The notes under the pieces were generated by a model, which saw only the letters and a program-made list of their open reading frames with translations, ran no database searches and was not told where the DNA came from. From an uncultured Acetobacteraceae bacterium (GTDB lineage: Bacteria > Pseudomonadota > Alphaproteobacteria > Acetobacterales > Acetobacteraceae), in NCBI GenBank assembly GCA_946476985.1, contig CAMKWS010000002.1:237042-301041 (forward strand): 64,000 nt of DNA. Reading direction: 5' to 3'. Shown here piece after piece: positions 1 through 10,814 of the stretch. A program made the translations under genes and the position numbers. Numbering within the stretch: position 1 is the stretch's first letter; every line of letters starts with the position of its first letter.

Positions 1-755
1 ACGCCAAAGATATCTTCCTGTGTGGCAAAAGACATCTCAAAATCAAGCTGGTAGAACTCACCTGGGCTACGGTCCGCACGAGATGCTTCATCACGGAAGC
101 AAGGCGCAATCTGGAAGTAACGGTCAAATCCCGCCACCATCGCGAGCTGTTTAAATTGCTGCGGCGCCTGTGGCAAAGCGTAGAACTTACCTGGATGTAG
201 ACGTGCAGGCACAAGGAAGTCACGCGCACCTTCTGGGGAAGACGCTGTAAGAATTGGCGTTTGGAACTCCGTAAAGCCCTGCTCCACCATGCGGCGGCGT
301 AAGCTAGTGATCACTTGGCTCCGCAGCAGAATATTGCGGTGCATCTTCTCACGGCGCAGATCGATATAACGATATTTCAGGCGGAGATCCTCAGGATAGT
401 TCTCCTGCCCTGCCACTTGGAAAGGCAGAACCTCTGCGCTTGACTGCACAATAATCTCTGCGGCACGCAGTTCAATATCGCCTGTCGGTAAGTTGGGATT
501 GCGTTGGCCATCTTCACGCACCACAACCTCACCACTAACGGTAATAACGCTCTCCACGCGCAGGCGCTCTGCCTTCGCAAGAAGTTCACCACCGGCAGGC
601 ACAACCACCTGTGTTACACCATAGCTGTCGCGTAGGTCGATAAAGAGCAAGCCACCGTGGTCACGCTTACTATGAATCCACCCAGATAACCGTACGGTCT
701 TGCCCGCATCATCAGCGCGCAGGGCGTCACAAGTATGGGTACGGTACTGGTGCAT
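1..755 (-). CDS. aspS: Aspartyl-tRNA synthetase, N-terminal part (cut by window edge)
   Basis: Charges tRNA-Asp (in many alphaproteobacteria also tRNA-Asn) with aspartate in the cytoplasm. The minus-strand translation from ATG 753-755 begins [20 protein letters not shown] and runs through the OB-fold anticodon-binding domain ([20 protein letters not shown], about residues 25-45). It then enters the class II catalytic domain, where [19 protein letters not shown] is the motif 2 region. About 251 codons are present and the rest lies left of the window. The gene is preceded on the same strand, 149 bp upstream, by a Rieske/FAD oxidoreductase gene. The GAGG upstream of the ATG is a modest ribosome binding site. 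Family is certain; whether the enzyme is discriminating cannot be judged from this part. Confidence 0.95.
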   Translation of the reverse strand, partial: MHQYRTHTCDALRADDAGKTVRLSGWIHSKRDHGGLLFIDLRDSYGVTQVVVPAGGELLAKAERLRVESVITVSGEVVVREDGQRNPNLPTGDIELRAAEIIVQSSAEVLPFQVAGQENYPEDLRLKYRYIDLRREKMHRNILLRSQVITSLRRRMVEQGFTEFQTPILTASSPEGARDFLVPARLHPGKFYALPQAPQQFKQLAMVAGFDRYFQIAPCFRDEASRADRSPGEFYQLDFEMSFATQEDIFG

Positions 756-904
756 GAAACTCAAACCTCATTCATTCTACGCGGCTTTTGCAGCCTATAC
801 GCAACACAGCCCCTCTGGGCCACGAAAAATCTTTAAGAGGGGTTCTATCTTAAAAGGTCTTTTCGCCCAAGCTTCTATTCCCCTCTTATTCTCCTACCCT
901 AAAT

Positions 905-2494
905 TCACAGGAGAAATGAATTGATCTCTTTTGCCACAAAGGTATCAAAATCTACAGCAGCCCGCGCCATATCTGCAGCGCGCCCTGCCGATACAAGGGC
1001 AACCACTTTAGAGCCTTTAAGATACACAGCCATAAAGTCGAAATTGCTCAACGTACCTTCAATAAAGACCCGATCAAAAGAATCGCCCCAGCCAAGATAC
1101 TCAATCTTTTTGCCAAACTGCTGAGTCCAATACCACGGCATCGGCATGGCTTGTTTGGGCAGACCTAAAATACTCCGTGCTGCAAGGCGCCCTTGGGTCT
1201 GGGCCGGCCGCCAATGTTCAACACGGCAACTCACACCACCACGACGGATAACCGCAACATCGCCTGCAGCGTAAACCCCTGCTTGAACTTTCATGTCCTC
1301 ATCAACGGCAATGCCCTTAATTTCAGCATTCTTATCAAGCCGCATGAAATCACAATTTGCTTCATTCCCTACAGAGACCAACACATGAGAACATGGCAGT
1401 TTCATGCCATCGCTAAGCTCTACCCCTTCAACACTCTCTGTGCCGTAAATCTCTTTCACAGAAGCATCATTAATGAAGGCGACGCCGTTATCTGTATGCA
1501 ACTTTAAGAGCGTCTGTCCGACTTCACGCCCCCATTGGTCTTCCAACGGAACAGGAATATCTGGCATAATCACTGTCACGCCAGCACCTTTTTGCCGCAG
1601 AGCAGACGCTGTCTCTAATGTTGTCAGCCCATTTCCAATAAGAATAACAGCCTGATCACCCGTAATCTCACGCGCAATACGCTGTGCATCTTGCTGTGTG
1701 TGCAGCGTTAAAACACCTTCAAGCTGCACACCAGGAATCTCCGGCAAAATAGGACGACTACCCGTCGCAATGAGGAGATTCTCTGCACTAAAGCTACGCC
1801 CATCTTCTAGCAGAACACTCCGGGCCCGCTTATTTAGCGACTTAACAGAACCATTAATGCGTACAACATCATGCTCTGCATAAAAATTTTCGTTTAACAG
1901 CAATGACGCCTGTACTTTTTCTGGATCACCCAGAAAAATTCCCTTGCTCAATGCTGTACGATCATATGGTGGAATACCCTCATCCCCAATGAGAGTAATC
2001 TTACCCGCAAAACCTTCATCTCTCAGAGTATAAAGGGCACTTGCCGCTGCGGCACCACCGCCAATGACAAGAACAGATGAATCCTCCATCTTCGCCGTTG
2101 GTGCTTTCCGCGTGAAAGGTGTAACCCCTACCAGAACACGCCCTTCGACCACACGCACAGGGAACACAGGCAAAGGCGCAAAAGAGACAGGCTCTTTCAC
2201 CCGGCCGTCATTTACACCAAAAACACCCTTGTGCCAGGGGCAAACGATAACATCGCCATGCACAGGGCTTTTGCAATGCACACGCCCCCGGAATTTTGCC
2301 CCTTTATGTGGACAACGCCCTCCCAGAGCATGCACCTCTCCCCCACGACGAACCAACGCAATTGGCTGACCTTTCAACGTTACAGGGAGGACTTCTCCTT
2401 CGATAATATCCTCAAGAGCAGCTACGTCATACAGTGTATGATCGGGCAGTTCTTGGCCAGACTCTTTGGCATCAAGCTCGGCGGAAACTTCCAT
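905..2494 (-). CDS. Rieske [2Fe-2S] / FAD-dependent NAD(P)H oxidoreductase (AIF-like)
   Basis: A 529-residue fusion of an N-terminal Rieske domain and a pyridine nucleotide-disulphide oxidoreductase. Seen: Rieske ligands C61-x-H63 and C85-x-x-H88 (CPHKGA, CPWHKG); a first Rossmann motif GGGAAAA at 145-151 for FAD; ATGSRP near 243; a second nucleotide motif GNGLTTLETA near 287 for NAD(P)H; and a C-terminal reductase dimer-type domain. The architecture matches the AIFM3-like / ferredoxin reductase family, known to move electrons from NAD(P)H through FAD. The physiological acceptor is not known from sequence. There is no signal peptide, so it is probably cytosolic. It stands between a DUF2076 gene and aspS with no pathway partner nearby. 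Confidence 0.88.
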   Translation of the reverse strand: MEVSAELDAKESGQELPDHTLYDVAALEDIIEGEVLPVTLKGQPIALVRRGGEVHALGGRCPHKGAKFRGRVHCKSPVHGDVIVCPWHKGVFGVNDGRVKEPVSFAPLPVFPVRVVEGRVLVGVTPFTRKAPTAKMEDSSVLVIGGGAAAASALYTLRDEGFAGKITLIGDEGIPPYDRTALSKGIFLGDPEKVQASLLLNENFYAEHDVVRINGSVKSLNKRARSVLLEDGRSFSAENLLIATGSRPILPEIPGVQLEGVLTLHTQQDAQRIAREITGDQAVILIGNGLTTLETASALRQKGAGVTVIMPDIPVPLEDQWGREVGQTLLKLHTDNGVAFINDASVKEIYGTESVEGVELSDGMKLPCSHVLVSVGNEANCDFMRLDKNAEIKGIAVDEDMKVQAGVYAAGDVAVIRRGGVSCRVEHWRPAQTQGRLAARSILGLPKQAMPMPWYWTQQFGKKIEYLGWGDSFDRVFIEGTLSNFDFMAVYLKGSKVVALVSAGRAADMARAAVDFDTFVAKEINSFLL

Positions 2495-2609
2495 AAAACG
2501 GGTACCTAACTACTCTGAGGATCAATCATCTAAAAAGCATTCATAAAGAACGCAGCGCAAACCGCAAAGATGGCGAAGAAGATTTTCCCACCATCTCTAC
2601 CATTTTATA

Positions 2610-3458
2610 TCAGAAAAACTCATCATCCATAGCGCCATCATCGCTGCCGAAGCGCTCGCCAAAATCACTTTCATCAGCCTGTGGCAATGGTTCTTGAGGG
2701 CCAAAATCCTGCGGCATAAAACCGCCACTTTCCGTCCCGGCTCCTGTAAAAGGATCGTTCCCTCCCCCTTCAAAGCCAGAAAATCCACCATCACCATAAT
2801 TATTGATGATAGTCGTATCACCTCCAGAAAAATCTCCGCTCGCTCCCTCATGACCAAAGCCACTTTCGTGGCCATGCCCACCTGAGAACAGACTTTCCAG
2901 AGCATTGGCGGCCATCATCCCACCTGCGACCCCCGCCGCCGTAGAAAGGGCAGACCCCAAAAAGCCAGACCCCGAACGTGGGAACATGCCCGGCTGATAA
3001 CCTGAAGGCTGAGCATAAAAACCGCGACTAGCATCCGGTGCAGCAACTCCCGAGGCTGGCCCCCAGCCCGGTGGCAAAGACGCACCACGCGGTGGCGGAC
3101 CAGAAGCCTGTCCACGCCCGAACAAACCTGAGAAAAAACCACCAGAAGATTGATTGCCTTGCGCCCCTTGTTGTGCCTGCTGCTGTAATTGAGCAACCTG
3201 CCCACGCGCCTGCTGAAGCTGGAACTCCAAATCCCGAATACGATTCTGTGCCTGTGCTAACGCTGCCTCTTGCACCACAGCAAGCTGGGTCACACGATAT
3301 CGTGCTTCTGGGAAACGCTGAAAATTCTCCGCAATAAAACTGTCAGCTTCCCGATCAATCGGCGGCAACGAAGCCAAGTTTTGCCCATTCGGCAAGCCTT
3401 GCCCCCCACCAACACGAGCAATAAACCGGCTGATTAGCTCACGTTCTTCGGAATTCAT
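2610..3458 (-). CDS. DUF2076 family protein with Gly-rich, acidic tail
   Basis: A 282-residue protein whose N-terminus (MNSEERELISRFIARVGGG) and layout match the DUF2076 family, of unknown function. Seen in order: a helical start, a Gln/Ala-rich coiled-coil stretch (about 62-105, many Q and A), a Pro/Gly linker, a short Gly/Ala hydrophobic segment (near 170-190) and a His/Gly-rich then acidic, Phe-containing low-complexity tail ending DDGAMDDEFF. Related proteins are sometimes labelled periplasmic ligand-binding sensors, but there is no clear signal peptide here, so that label is weak. It is isolated, with glyQ divergent upstream. Confidence 0.75.
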   Translation of the reverse strand: MNSEERELISRFIARVGGGQGLPNGQNLASLPPIDREADSFIAENFQRFPEARYRVTQLAVVQEAALAQAQNRIRDLEFQLQQARGQVAQLQQQAQQGAQGNQSSGGFFSGLFGRGQASGPPPRGASLPPGWGPASGVAAPDASRGFYAQPSGYQPGMFPRSGSGFLGSALSTAAGVAGGMMAANALESLFSGGHGHESGFGHEGASGDFSGGDTTIINNYGDGGFSGFEGGGNDPFTGAGTESGGFMPQDFGPQEPLPQADESDFGERFGSDDGAMDDEFF

Positions 3459-3736
3459 AATGCTGCTGCCCTTTACAACTATTGCCCAGCGCCTGGCTTA
3501 TTCATCTCATCTACTAGCCTGACGCCTAGCACAAGGAGGGCTTCCCCTCTCTTTACAGAGAAATATGATACAGCTCCCCCACCCCTGCAAGACCTCCGTT
3601 GATGAAGAGATGGTTAGATTTTAGAATATCTTTTGAGGCATTATAGCCCTTCACACATAAACTTCTTCGCCAAGCATAGATGTGCCGTCTAGAGATTAGC
3701 GTTATCATCCTGTAAGATAAATCTATCATTACGTTA

Positions 3737-4633
3737 ATGGAGCCTAGTGAATTGTCCGCATCCCGGCCCCCCTGCTTTCAGGATCTGATCCTGCGCCTTC
3801 ATCAATTCTGGTCACAGAAGGGCTGTGCCATTCTCCAGCCTTACGATACTGAGCTCGGGGCAGGCACGCTTTCACCGCACACAACATTACGTGCTTTGGG
3901 CCGCAAACCATGGGCTGCTGCTTATGTGCAGCCTTGCCGCCGCCCATCTGATGGCCGCTATGGGGAAAACCCCAACCGCCTGCAGCATTATTACCAATAT
4001 CAGGTTCTCCTCAAACCAACCCCACAGGAGAGCCAAGCACTCCTGCTAGAGAGCTACCGTGCCATTGGCATTGACCCCGACAAACACGATATTCGTTTTG
4101 TTGAAGATGACTGGGAAAATCCCACCATCGGCGCATGGGGACTTGGTTGGGAGGTATGGTGTGACGGAATGGAAGTCACACAATTTACCTATTTCCAACA
4201 AGTAGGTGGCATTCCAACGGTCGTTCCCTCAACGGAACTCACCTACGGGCTAGAGCGCCTCGCGATGTATGTGCAGGGCGTTGAAAATGTTTATGACCTC
4301 GACTTTAACGGTCGTGGCCTCACCTATGGTGATGTCTTCCTTCGTGCGGAAAAAGACTATTCCCGCTATAATTTCGAGCTTGCAGACACATCTATGCTGC
4401 TCACTCAATTTAGCGCAGCAGAAGCTGAATCCATCCGCCTTTCAGAAGCAGGGGTGGCTCAACCAGCTTATGACCAATGCTTAAAAGCATCTCATTTATT
4501 TAACCTGCTTGATGCCCGCGGGGTGATCTCCGTTTCCGAACGTGCATCTTATATTGGGCGTGTGCGCACCTTAGCACGCGCCGCCTGTGAAGCATGGCTC
4601 GCCGGTGATGAGGAGGAAAACACCAATGGCTGA
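3737..4633 (+). CDS. glyQ: Glycyl-tRNA synthetase alpha subunit
   Basis: The catalytic subunit of the heterotetrameric bacterial glycyl-tRNA synthetase, which charges tRNA-Gly. The 298-residue translation shows the family hallmarks [68 protein letters not shown] and [19 protein letters not shown]. Length is normal. The ATG at 3737 lacks a clear Shine-Dalgarno sequence, but the next in-frame ATG would remove conserved residues. glyS follows with an 8-nt overlap, so the subunits are probably translationally coupled. The upstream 3459-3736 holds the divergent promoter region shared with the DUF2076 gene. Confidence 0.97.
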   Translation: MEPSELSASRPPCFQDLILRLHQFWSQKGCAILQPYDTELGAGTLSPHTTLRALGRKPWAAAYVQPCRRPSDGRYGENPNRLQHYYQYQVLLKPTPQESQALLLESYRAIGIDPDKHDIRFVEDDWENPTIGAWGLGWEVWCDGMEVTQFTYFQQVGGIPTVVPSTELTYGLERLAMYVQGVENVYDLDFNGRGLTYGDVFLRAEKDYSRYNFELADTSMLLTQFSAAEAESIRLSEAGVAQPAYDQCLKASHLFNLLDARGVISVSERASYIGRVRTLARAACEAWLAGDEEENTNG

Positions 4634-6731
4634 ACTACTCCTTGATCTCTTTTGTGAAGAGATCCCCTCCGGCATGCAATCCCGTGCGGCAGATGACCTC
4701 GCACGCCTTGTCGCACAAGCTGCAGAGGGGCTAAATCCTCGCGCTATTCGCCGTTTTTACGGAGCCCGTCGCATCGCCCTTATCATGGAAGTCGATGCCA
4801 GCATCCCTGCACGCCAAGTTTCCGAGCGAGGCCCACGTGAAAATGCACCTGAGAAAGCCCTCGCTGGCTTCTCCCGTAAACATGGCGTCACAGCGGATGA
4901 ACTCACAAAAGAAAATGGCTTTTGGGTTCTGAACCGTGAGCTTCCCCCTGTAGAGGCAAAAGAACTCATCGCACAGGCTCTGCCAGAGCTACTATGGAAG
5001 TTCCCGTGGCCTAAAGCTATGCGTTGGGGGAATGGATCACTCTTCACATGGGTACGCCCACTCCATCACATCACCTGTCTTCTAGATGGCGAAACAATTC
5101 CTTTCACCTTGGCACGCCAAGATGATGATGCACACGGGCTCGTGGCCTCAAACATTACGGAAGGGCATCGCTTCCTCTCCCCTGGCAGCTTTACCGTCAC
5201 AAGCGCAGCCCAATGGCTAGATGAGCTTAAAAAGCGTCATGTTATTCTCAATGCAGAAGAACGTGCCGATCTCATCAGCTCAGGCGTACGCCAACAAGCT
5301 GAGCAAAAAGGGCTTCAACTTGTTGAAGATGCTGGCCTTGTCACCGAGATTAGCGGACTTGTGGAATATCCCGTCCCTCTCCTCGGCCGCATTGATGACT
5401 ACTTTATGGACCTCCCTCCCGAGGTGATGCAGGTCTCCATGCGTGTTAACCAGCGTTACTTTGCTCTACGCACACCTGAAGGCAAAGCAGCACCTTGGTT
5501 CGCTTTTGTCGCCAACCGCACCTTTAACGATGGTGGTACGCTCTGCATCGCAGGGAATGAACGCGTCCTGCGTGCCCGCTTTGCTGATGCACGGCATTTC
5601 TGGGACCTTGATCGCAAGACCAAGCTCGCAGAGCGTGTAGATGCACTAGGAGCTGTAACCTTCCATGCCAAGCTCGGCACACAAAAAGAACGTGCAGAAC
5701 GCATCAGCGCATTAGCAGGTCATATTGCCAAAGCTATGGGGCTTACAACAGAACAAGCCGCAGAAGCAGAACGTGCTGGTCTCCTTGCTAAGGCTGATCT
5801 TACAACAGGTATGGTTGGTGAGTTCCCAGAACTTCAAGGCGTTATGGGCGGTTATTACGCTGCACATGACAATGAAACACCTGCCATTGCCCAAGCCATT
5901 GCTGAGCATTACATGCCACGCGGACAGAATGATGAGACTGCACGCGCTCCTATCTCCGTTGCTGTCGCATTAGCAGACCGCATCGATATGCTAGCAGGCT
6001 TCTTCAGTATTGGAGAAACACCAAGTGGCTCTGGCGACCCTTACGGCCTCCGCCGTGCTGCCCTAGGTATATTGCGGACCATCCGCGATAATGCCCTCCG
6101 CTTTGATCTCGGCGCTCTGTTGGCCACAGCTGCAGCAGCTTATACCTCCATCTCACATGAAGCCTCTGCACTTGGAGAGCTTGAAAACTTCTTTACCGAC
6201 CGGTTGAAAGTCCAACTGCGTAATGAAGGACGCCGCCATGATGTGTTAGATGCCACACTCGCTGTGACACGCGCACAAGAGGGCAATACACTCTTTACGC
6301 AACATTTAGATGGCGACCTTGTCCGCCTTCTCAACCGTGTGGAAGCTCTGTCCGAGATGATTGGCACTGAAGACGGCAAAAACCTCCTCGCTGCTTATCG
6401 ACGTGCAACGAACATCCTACGCATTGAAGAGAAAAAGGACGGTCCTCACCAGCAAACGCCGGACAACTCTCTTTATGTCCAGGATGAAGAGCGCGCCTTA
6501 GATGCTGCCCTAACTGAGGTAGGCCCTCAAATTACAGAGAGCCTCAAGCAGGACAATTTCACAGCGGCTATGCAACAGCTTGCTGTGCTCCGCCCTGTAA
6601 TGGACCGCTTCTTTGAAGCTGTCACCGTCAACGCAGATGATCCCGCCCAACGGCTTAACCGCCTAAGGCTCCTTGCTGCCTTTAACCGGCAAGGTCGCCT
6701 TATTGCGGAATTCAGCCGTATTGAGGCTTAA
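4626..6731 (+). CDS. glyS: Glycyl-tRNA synthetase beta subunit
   Basis: The tRNA-recognising beta subunit of glycyl-tRNA synthetase. I place the start at ATG 4626 ([18 protein letters not shown]), the family's conserved N-terminus. A strong GAGGAGG Shine-Dalgarno lies at about 4611-4617, and a longer in-frame start at 4587 has no conserved sequence. The protein is 701 residues, normal for the family. It has the AELLLE-type N-terminus, the HFWDLDRK and [12 protein letters not shown] segments and a C-terminal DALR-like anticodon-binding helix bundle. It overlaps glyQ by 8 nt and ends at a Rho-independent terminator. Confidence 0.96.
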   Translation: MAELLLDLFCEEIPSGMQSRAADDLARLVAQAAEGLNPRAIRRFYGARRIALIMEVDASIPARQVSERGPRENAPEKALAGFSRKHGVTADELTKENGFWVLNRELPPVEAKELIAQALPELLWKFPWPKAMRWGNGSLFTWVRPLHHITCLLDGETIPFTLARQDDDAHGLVASNITEGHRFLSPGSFTVTSAAQWLDELKKRHVILNAEERADLISSGVRQQAEQKGLQLVEDAGLVTEISGLVEYPVPLLGRIDDYFMDLPPEVMQVSMRVNQRYFALRTPEGKAAPWFAFVANRTFNDGGTLCIAGNERVLRARFADARHFWDLDRKTKLAERVDALGAVTFHAKLGTQKERAERISALAGHIAKAMGLTTEQAAEAERAGLLAKADLTTGMVGEFPELQGVMGGYYAAHDNETPAIAQAIAEHYMPRGQNDETARAPISVAVALADRIDMLAGFFSIGETPSGSGDPYGLRRAALGILRTIRDNALRFDLGALLATAAAAYTSISHEASALGELENFFTDRLKVQLRNEGRRHDVLDATLAVTRAQEGNTLFTQHLDGDLVRLLNRVEALSEMIGTEDGKNLLAAYRRATNILRIEEKKDGPHQQTPDNSLYVQDEERALDAALTEVGPQITESLKQDNFTAAMQQLAVLRPVMDRFFEAVTVNADDPAQRLNRLRLLAAFNRQGRLIAEFSRIEA

Positions 6732-6740
6732 CAACAAAAA

Positions 6741-6770
6741 GGCCGGTGGGTTTCCCCCCGGCCTCTCTCA
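6741..6770. terminator. Terminator shared by glyQS and the convergent LysE gene
   Basis: GGCCGG-t-GGG, a TTT loop, then CCC-c-CCGGCC (6741-6763) makes a long GC stem preceded by an A-run and followed by a T/C-rich stretch. It lies between convergent genes 10 bp after glyS, so it can serve both directions. Confidence 0.75.
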
Positions 6771-6773
6771 TTC

Positions 6774-7427
6774 TTAATGAGGCGGCTCTTGCGTCAATAA
6801 TATCTTGGCCCCAAAAACAATAAATACGAGACCGGTCAATCTATCCAACCGCCTTACAATCACAGGACGATTAAAAAACTGAGCCAAAGGCACAGTCAGA
6901 GCCACAAGCAATAACAGCCAGATAACTGACAATAAGACCTGTATCACCGTCTGCCACAGCGTAAACACCACGACATCAGCATCTGGTGGAATGAATTGTG
7001 GATAGAACGTAATCACAAAAATGCCAGCTTTAGGGTTTAGAAGGTCCGTCAGCACACCGCGGCGGAAGCCTGTCCAATAAGGATTTCCCCCCTTGGAGGT
7101 GTGGCCTAACCTTTGCCCCGTTGCTGTCAAAGCTGTACGCGGGCGCAGCAGGAGCCCGATACCCATCCATGCTAGATAAACCGCCCCCAAGCATTTCACA
7201 ACCAAGAACGCCGTCTCGGAAGCTGCAAGCAATGCTGTAAGCCCAAAGGCTGCTGCGATGCCCCATAGGCTCAGCCCAACGGCGATACCTGCGACAGCTC
7301 CAAGCCCCGCCTTACGCCCCTCCGCAGCAGCTGTTCGCAAAACCATGACGGAGTCTAGCCCCGGGGTGATTGTAAAAAGCGCCGCAGCCGCAGCAAAGGC
7401 AGATAAAGGCAGAATAAAATGATGCAT
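6774..7427 (-). CDS. LysE/RhtB family amino acid exporter
   Basis: A 217-residue inner-membrane protein with about six hydrophobic segments. It shows the LysE family signatures FTITPGLDSVMVLRTAAAEGRKAGLGAVAGIAVG near the N-terminus and GFRRGVLTDLLNPKAGIFVITFYPQFI in the middle. Members export lysine, threonine, homoserine, leucine or related solutes by proton exchange; the substrate cannot be assigned. A second, sequence-different LysE-type gene is present at 35504-36157. It stands alone, convergent with glyS, and no regulator is adjacent. Confidence 0.88.
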   Translation of the reverse strand: MHHFILPLSAFAAAAALFTITPGLDSVMVLRTAAAEGRKAGLGAVAGIAVGLSLWGIAAAFGLTALLAASETAFLVVKCLGAVYLAWMGIGLLLRPRTALTATGQRLGHTSKGGNPYWTGFRRGVLTDLLNPKAGIFVITFYPQFIPPDADVVVFTLWQTVIQVLLSVIWLLLLVALTVPLAQFFNRPVIVRRLDRLTGLVFIVFGAKILLTQEPPH

Positions 7428-7558
7428 GAGGCAGCTTGCCCTTCAGCAACTGAGTGAAATATTGTCGGTTTAGCCTACATGCCCACAGCTTAACTTCGCA
7501 CAAATACCCGCATGAGAGTCTAGAAAGCCCCCTAACGGCGTAGCAAAGGAGATCACGA

Positions 7559-8710
7559 TCAATCGTCCGGGTCGTTACGATGCACCCAGCTAGATAGCAG
7601 CAGCCCAAAGCCAAACATCATCGTCAGCATGGCCGACCCACCGTAAGAAATCAATGGCAATGGCACCCCGCCCACAGGGATCACCCCCATCACCATAGAG
7701 AGATTCACAACACAATAGAGGAAGAAATCTACTGAAATTCCTAAGCCGACAAGACGCCCAAAACGGTTACGGCAACGCAACGCAATTAACATACCACTCA
7801 TAGTAATCAGAAATAAAAGGCAAATCACCGCAACGCCACCAGCGTAACCCCACTCCTCGCCAATCATTGTAAAAATAAAATCTGTTTGTTTCTCTGGGAG
7901 AAAACTAAGCTGCCCTTGCGTTCCATGAAGGTAGCCTTGCCCCCAACTTCCTCCAGCACCTAACGCAATACGTGACTGTAAAATATTATACCCCGCGCCC
8001 AACGGGTCATGCTCTGGATGCAAAAATGTATCAATCCGAGCTTTCTGGTAATCATGCAGATGGTTGTAAATAAAATTCCCTAGGAAAGGGATAGGGCCTA
8101 CCAACACAATAATCATCCACCAGCGCATACCGGCAGCAAAAAATAGAGAGGCCCCGATAACTCCCACAATCGTCGCTGTTCCAAGGTTAGGTTCCTTTAA
8201 AACCAGCACGACCGGTAGAAGAGTTAATAAAGCAGGGATAATGAGCCGAACAGGGTTACCCATATCCTCCCGCTCAATACGGCAAAACCATGTAGAGAGC
8301 ATCAATACAAGGGCGATTTTGGAAAACTCAGACGGCTGGAACTGCAACCCACCAAGGTTAATCCACCGCTCAGCCCCTTTACCAACGTGCCCCATCTTCA
8401 GCACCATCGCCAAAAGCGTGACTGAAAACATATAGATAGGCACAGAAACAAGCCGCAATAGACGTGGGCTCGCCAGTGCAACACCCAACATCATCAACAA
8501 CCCAAAACCAAAACGTATCGCCTGCGGCTGTGCAAATGGTGCCGCACGCCCACCACCAGCGGAGTAGAGAGCCGTATACCCCACCCCTGCTAGACAGCAG
8601 ATCAATAAAACAAAAAACCAATTAATCTGCCACAAACGGGAGAACATCCGCAGATTCGGCTCATCACGTACAAGCCGCCGCGTCGTCCGAGGAACCGTAA
8701 AATCCTTCAC
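7559..8710 (-). CDS. rodA: RodA, SEDS peptidoglycan glycosyltransferase
   Basis: A 383-residue polytopic membrane protein of the SEDS family that polymerises glycan strands for lateral wall growth with PBP2. Visible signatures are GKGAERWINLGGLQFQPSEFSK, KEPNLGTATI, SRIALGAGGSWGQGYLHGTQ with LPEKQTDFIFTMIGEEWG, and the C-terminal IPVGGVPLPLISYGGSAM. The length is normal. It follows mrdA (PBP2) and the mreBCD genes on the same strand with short gaps, the usual rod complex operon. Confidence 0.96.
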   Translation of the reverse strand: MKDFTVPRTTRRLVRDEPNLRMFSRLWQINWFFVLLICCLAGVGYTALYSAGGGRAAPFAQPQAIRFGFGLLMMLGVALASPRLLRLVSVPIYMFSVTLLAMVLKMGHVGKGAERWINLGGLQFQPSEFSKIALVLMLSTWFCRIEREDMGNPVRLIIPALLTLLPVVLVLKEPNLGTATIVGVIGASLFFAAGMRWWMIIVLVGPIPFLGNFIYNHLHDYQKARIDTFLHPEHDPLGAGYNILQSRIALGAGGSWGQGYLHGTQGQLSFLPEKQTDFIFTMIGEEWGYAGGVAVICLLFLITMSGMLIALRCRNRFGRLVGLGISVDFFLYCVVNLSMVMGVIPVGGVPLPLISYGGSAMLTMMFGFGLLLSSWVHRNDPDD

Positions 8711-8803
8711 GCGCAGCCTCCTCCCTCTTTAAAGCACTCTACACCCTTAGGGCCTCATAACATATATGGCTCTCATGACCATAACATAACGCTCGGCAGC
8801 GCT

Positions 8804-10744
8804 TCAGTCATCTAACCAATCAGCACGGGCTACCACTCCGCGCGACAGAGGTGTACGGCTTGCGGGATCACGCACAAGCGTATCTGTCATAATTTGCGCA
8901 GCTAACGGCGCTGCCTCTGTGGCCCCTGCATTCCCGTGCTCAATTACAACAGACACAGCATAGCGTGGTTTGTCATAAGGGGCGAAACAGATAAAGAGCG
9001 CATGGGGGCGATACTCCCATGGCAGATTCATAGAGTTAAAATGCCCACTCTCACGTAGCGCACGCGGCACATTCCGCACCTGCGCGGAACCTGTCTTACC
9101 TGCCATTTGCACACCGGGAAGATCCAACTTCGCCGCTGGTGCCGTGCCCTGCGGCTCATTCACAACAGCGAACATGCCACTCCGCACAGCCGCAAGCACT
9201 GAATGATCAAACGGCAAATCGCCCGCTACAGGCAACTGAGGAGCAGGACGATCATCAATCGTTTTTACAAGATGAGGTTCAATCATTCGGCCTGTAGCCA
9301 AACGAGATGTATATGTCGCCAAAGCAAGAGGCGTCGTCTGCACTTGCCCTTGCCCAATACCCGCATTCACCGTGTCACCACCATTCCAATGATGCCCATG
9401 TTTGCGACGCATCTCAGGCGTGGGAATAGAACCCGCACGCATGTGCGGAAGCTCAATCCCCAACGGACCACCAACACCTAATGTCATCGCTGCATCATGT
9501 ATCGCTTCAATCCCACAGCGACGAGCAACTTGGTAAAAATACACATCGCATGAGTATTTCAATGCTTGATGCAGATTGATCGACCCATGGCCATAACGGC
9601 TCCAACAATGGAAGCGCACTCCCCCCATGTCATAATAGCCAGGGCAGGTAAAACGATCTTCTGGAGTAATTGACTTGGAACTCAGAGCAGCAATAGCCAC
9701 AGCAGGCTTAAAAGTAGAACCCGGTGGATAGAGCCCTGATACAGCCTTATCCACCAACGGCGTGCGTTGGTCTGCCATGAGAGCATCCCACTGTGCATGA
9801 CTAATCCCCCCGTTAAAGAGGGTCGGGTCAAAAGATGGGGTGCTCACAAGCCCCATAACCTCACCATTGCGGCAATCCATCACCACCGCACTAGCAACAC
9901 GATCGCCAATACGTTCCTGAATCTGAGATTGTAAGGCAGTATCTAGCGTCAACCCAAGCTGCGAGCCTGCCTGCCCATCAACACGATTAAGCTCGCCGAC
10001 AATACGACCTCGAGCGTTGACTTCCATCTCCACAGAGCCAGGTTGCCCACGCAATGTACGTTCTAATGTCTGCTCAATCCCCGCACGACCAACCTTCATC
10101 CCCGGCAGTGCCATAACGCCATCCCGCTGGACGTCTCTCTCATTCGGCGGTGCGACATACCCCACAATATGAGCCATGAGGTCTTTAAATGGATATTCTC
10201 GCGTTGTCCCGATATCTACAAGAACCCCTGGCAAACTCGGTGCATTCAGCCCTAACCGAGCCACTTCATCCCATGTAAGGAATTCTTTTAATGTTAATGG
10301 GACATAGCGACGTACATGCTTACGTGCCCGCGCAATCCGTTCCCGGTCGTGGTCATCAATATGAATAATACTGGCAAAACGATCAATCACCGCTTGGAGG
10401 TCAGTTGTCTCCTCCACCATAATAAGCGCACGCCAGTTCGGCCTATTTCCAGCGACTAAGACACCGCAACGGTCATAAATCTCACCACGAGCAGGAGAAA
10501 TTTGCCGACGATTGGTACGATTACGGCGTGCTTGTTCCTTAAGCTCATCTCCCTGTACAACCTGCAGCTCGTAAAGATGATGGGCTAACACACCCATAAC
10601 GCCAGCTTGTGTTGCCAATACAAGTAAAGCACGACGCGTGAACAGCCCTCCCCCTACCGACCGGCCCTTTGAGAAGCGCAAGTCGGCAGTGGCCCCACTT
10701 CGTTTCCGAAATGGAAAACGGGATCCATCACGCCGTAAGAACAT
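8804..10744 (-). CDS. mrdA: Penicillin-binding protein 2 (transpeptidase)
   Basis: Cross-links peptidoglycan for cell elongation and pairs with RodA. The 646-residue protein has a basic cytoplasmic start, one membrane anchor (about 37-60) and a pedestal/dimerisation region with the SPARGEIYDRCG motif. A transpeptidase domain follows, with all three active-site motifs: S343-TF-K346, SCD at 398-400 and K550-TGS. Length and motif spacing are typical for class B PBP2. It sits between mreD (upstream) and rodA (93 bp downstream). Confidence 0.96.
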   Translation of the reverse strand: MFLRRDGSRFPFRKRSGATADLRFSKGRSVGGGLFTRRALLVLATQAGVMGVLAHHLYELQVVQGDELKEQARRNRTNRRQISPARGEIYDRCGVLVAGNRPNWRALIMVEETTDLQAVIDRFASIIHIDDHDRERIARARKHVRRYVPLTLKEFLTWDEVARLGLNAPSLPGVLVDIGTTREYPFKDLMAHIVGYVAPPNERDVQRDGVMALPGMKVGRAGIEQTLERTLRGQPGSVEMEVNARGRIVGELNRVDGQAGSQLGLTLDTALQSQIQERIGDRVASAVVMDCRNGEVMGLVSTPSFDPTLFNGGISHAQWDALMADQRTPLVDKAVSGLYPPGSTFKPAVAIAALSSKSITPEDRFTCPGYYDMGGVRFHCWSRYGHGSINLHQALKYSCDVYFYQVARRCGIEAIHDAAMTLGVGGPLGIELPHMRAGSIPTPEMRRKHGHHWNGGDTVNAGIGQGQVQTTPLALATYTSRLATGRMIEPHLVKTIDDRPAPQLPVAGDLPFDHSVLAAVRSGMFAVVNEPQGTAPAAKLDLPGVQMAGKTGSAQVRNVPRALRESGHFNSMNLPWEYRPHALFICFAPYDKPRYAVSVVIEHGNAGATEAAPLAAQIMTDTLVRDPASRTPLSRGVVARADWLDD

Positions 10745-10814
10745 TCGTTAATAAACGCTTAAAAAATTAAAACTTCCAGCATCGAACATCTCTGCCAATA
10801 CAACCCTTCTTATA

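Noticed and set aside
2530..2600. Minus-strand frame ending KIFFAIFAVCAAFFMNAF
   Set aside because: It looks like a membrane peptide, but there is no start codon in frame before the upstream stop, so it is at best a remnant.
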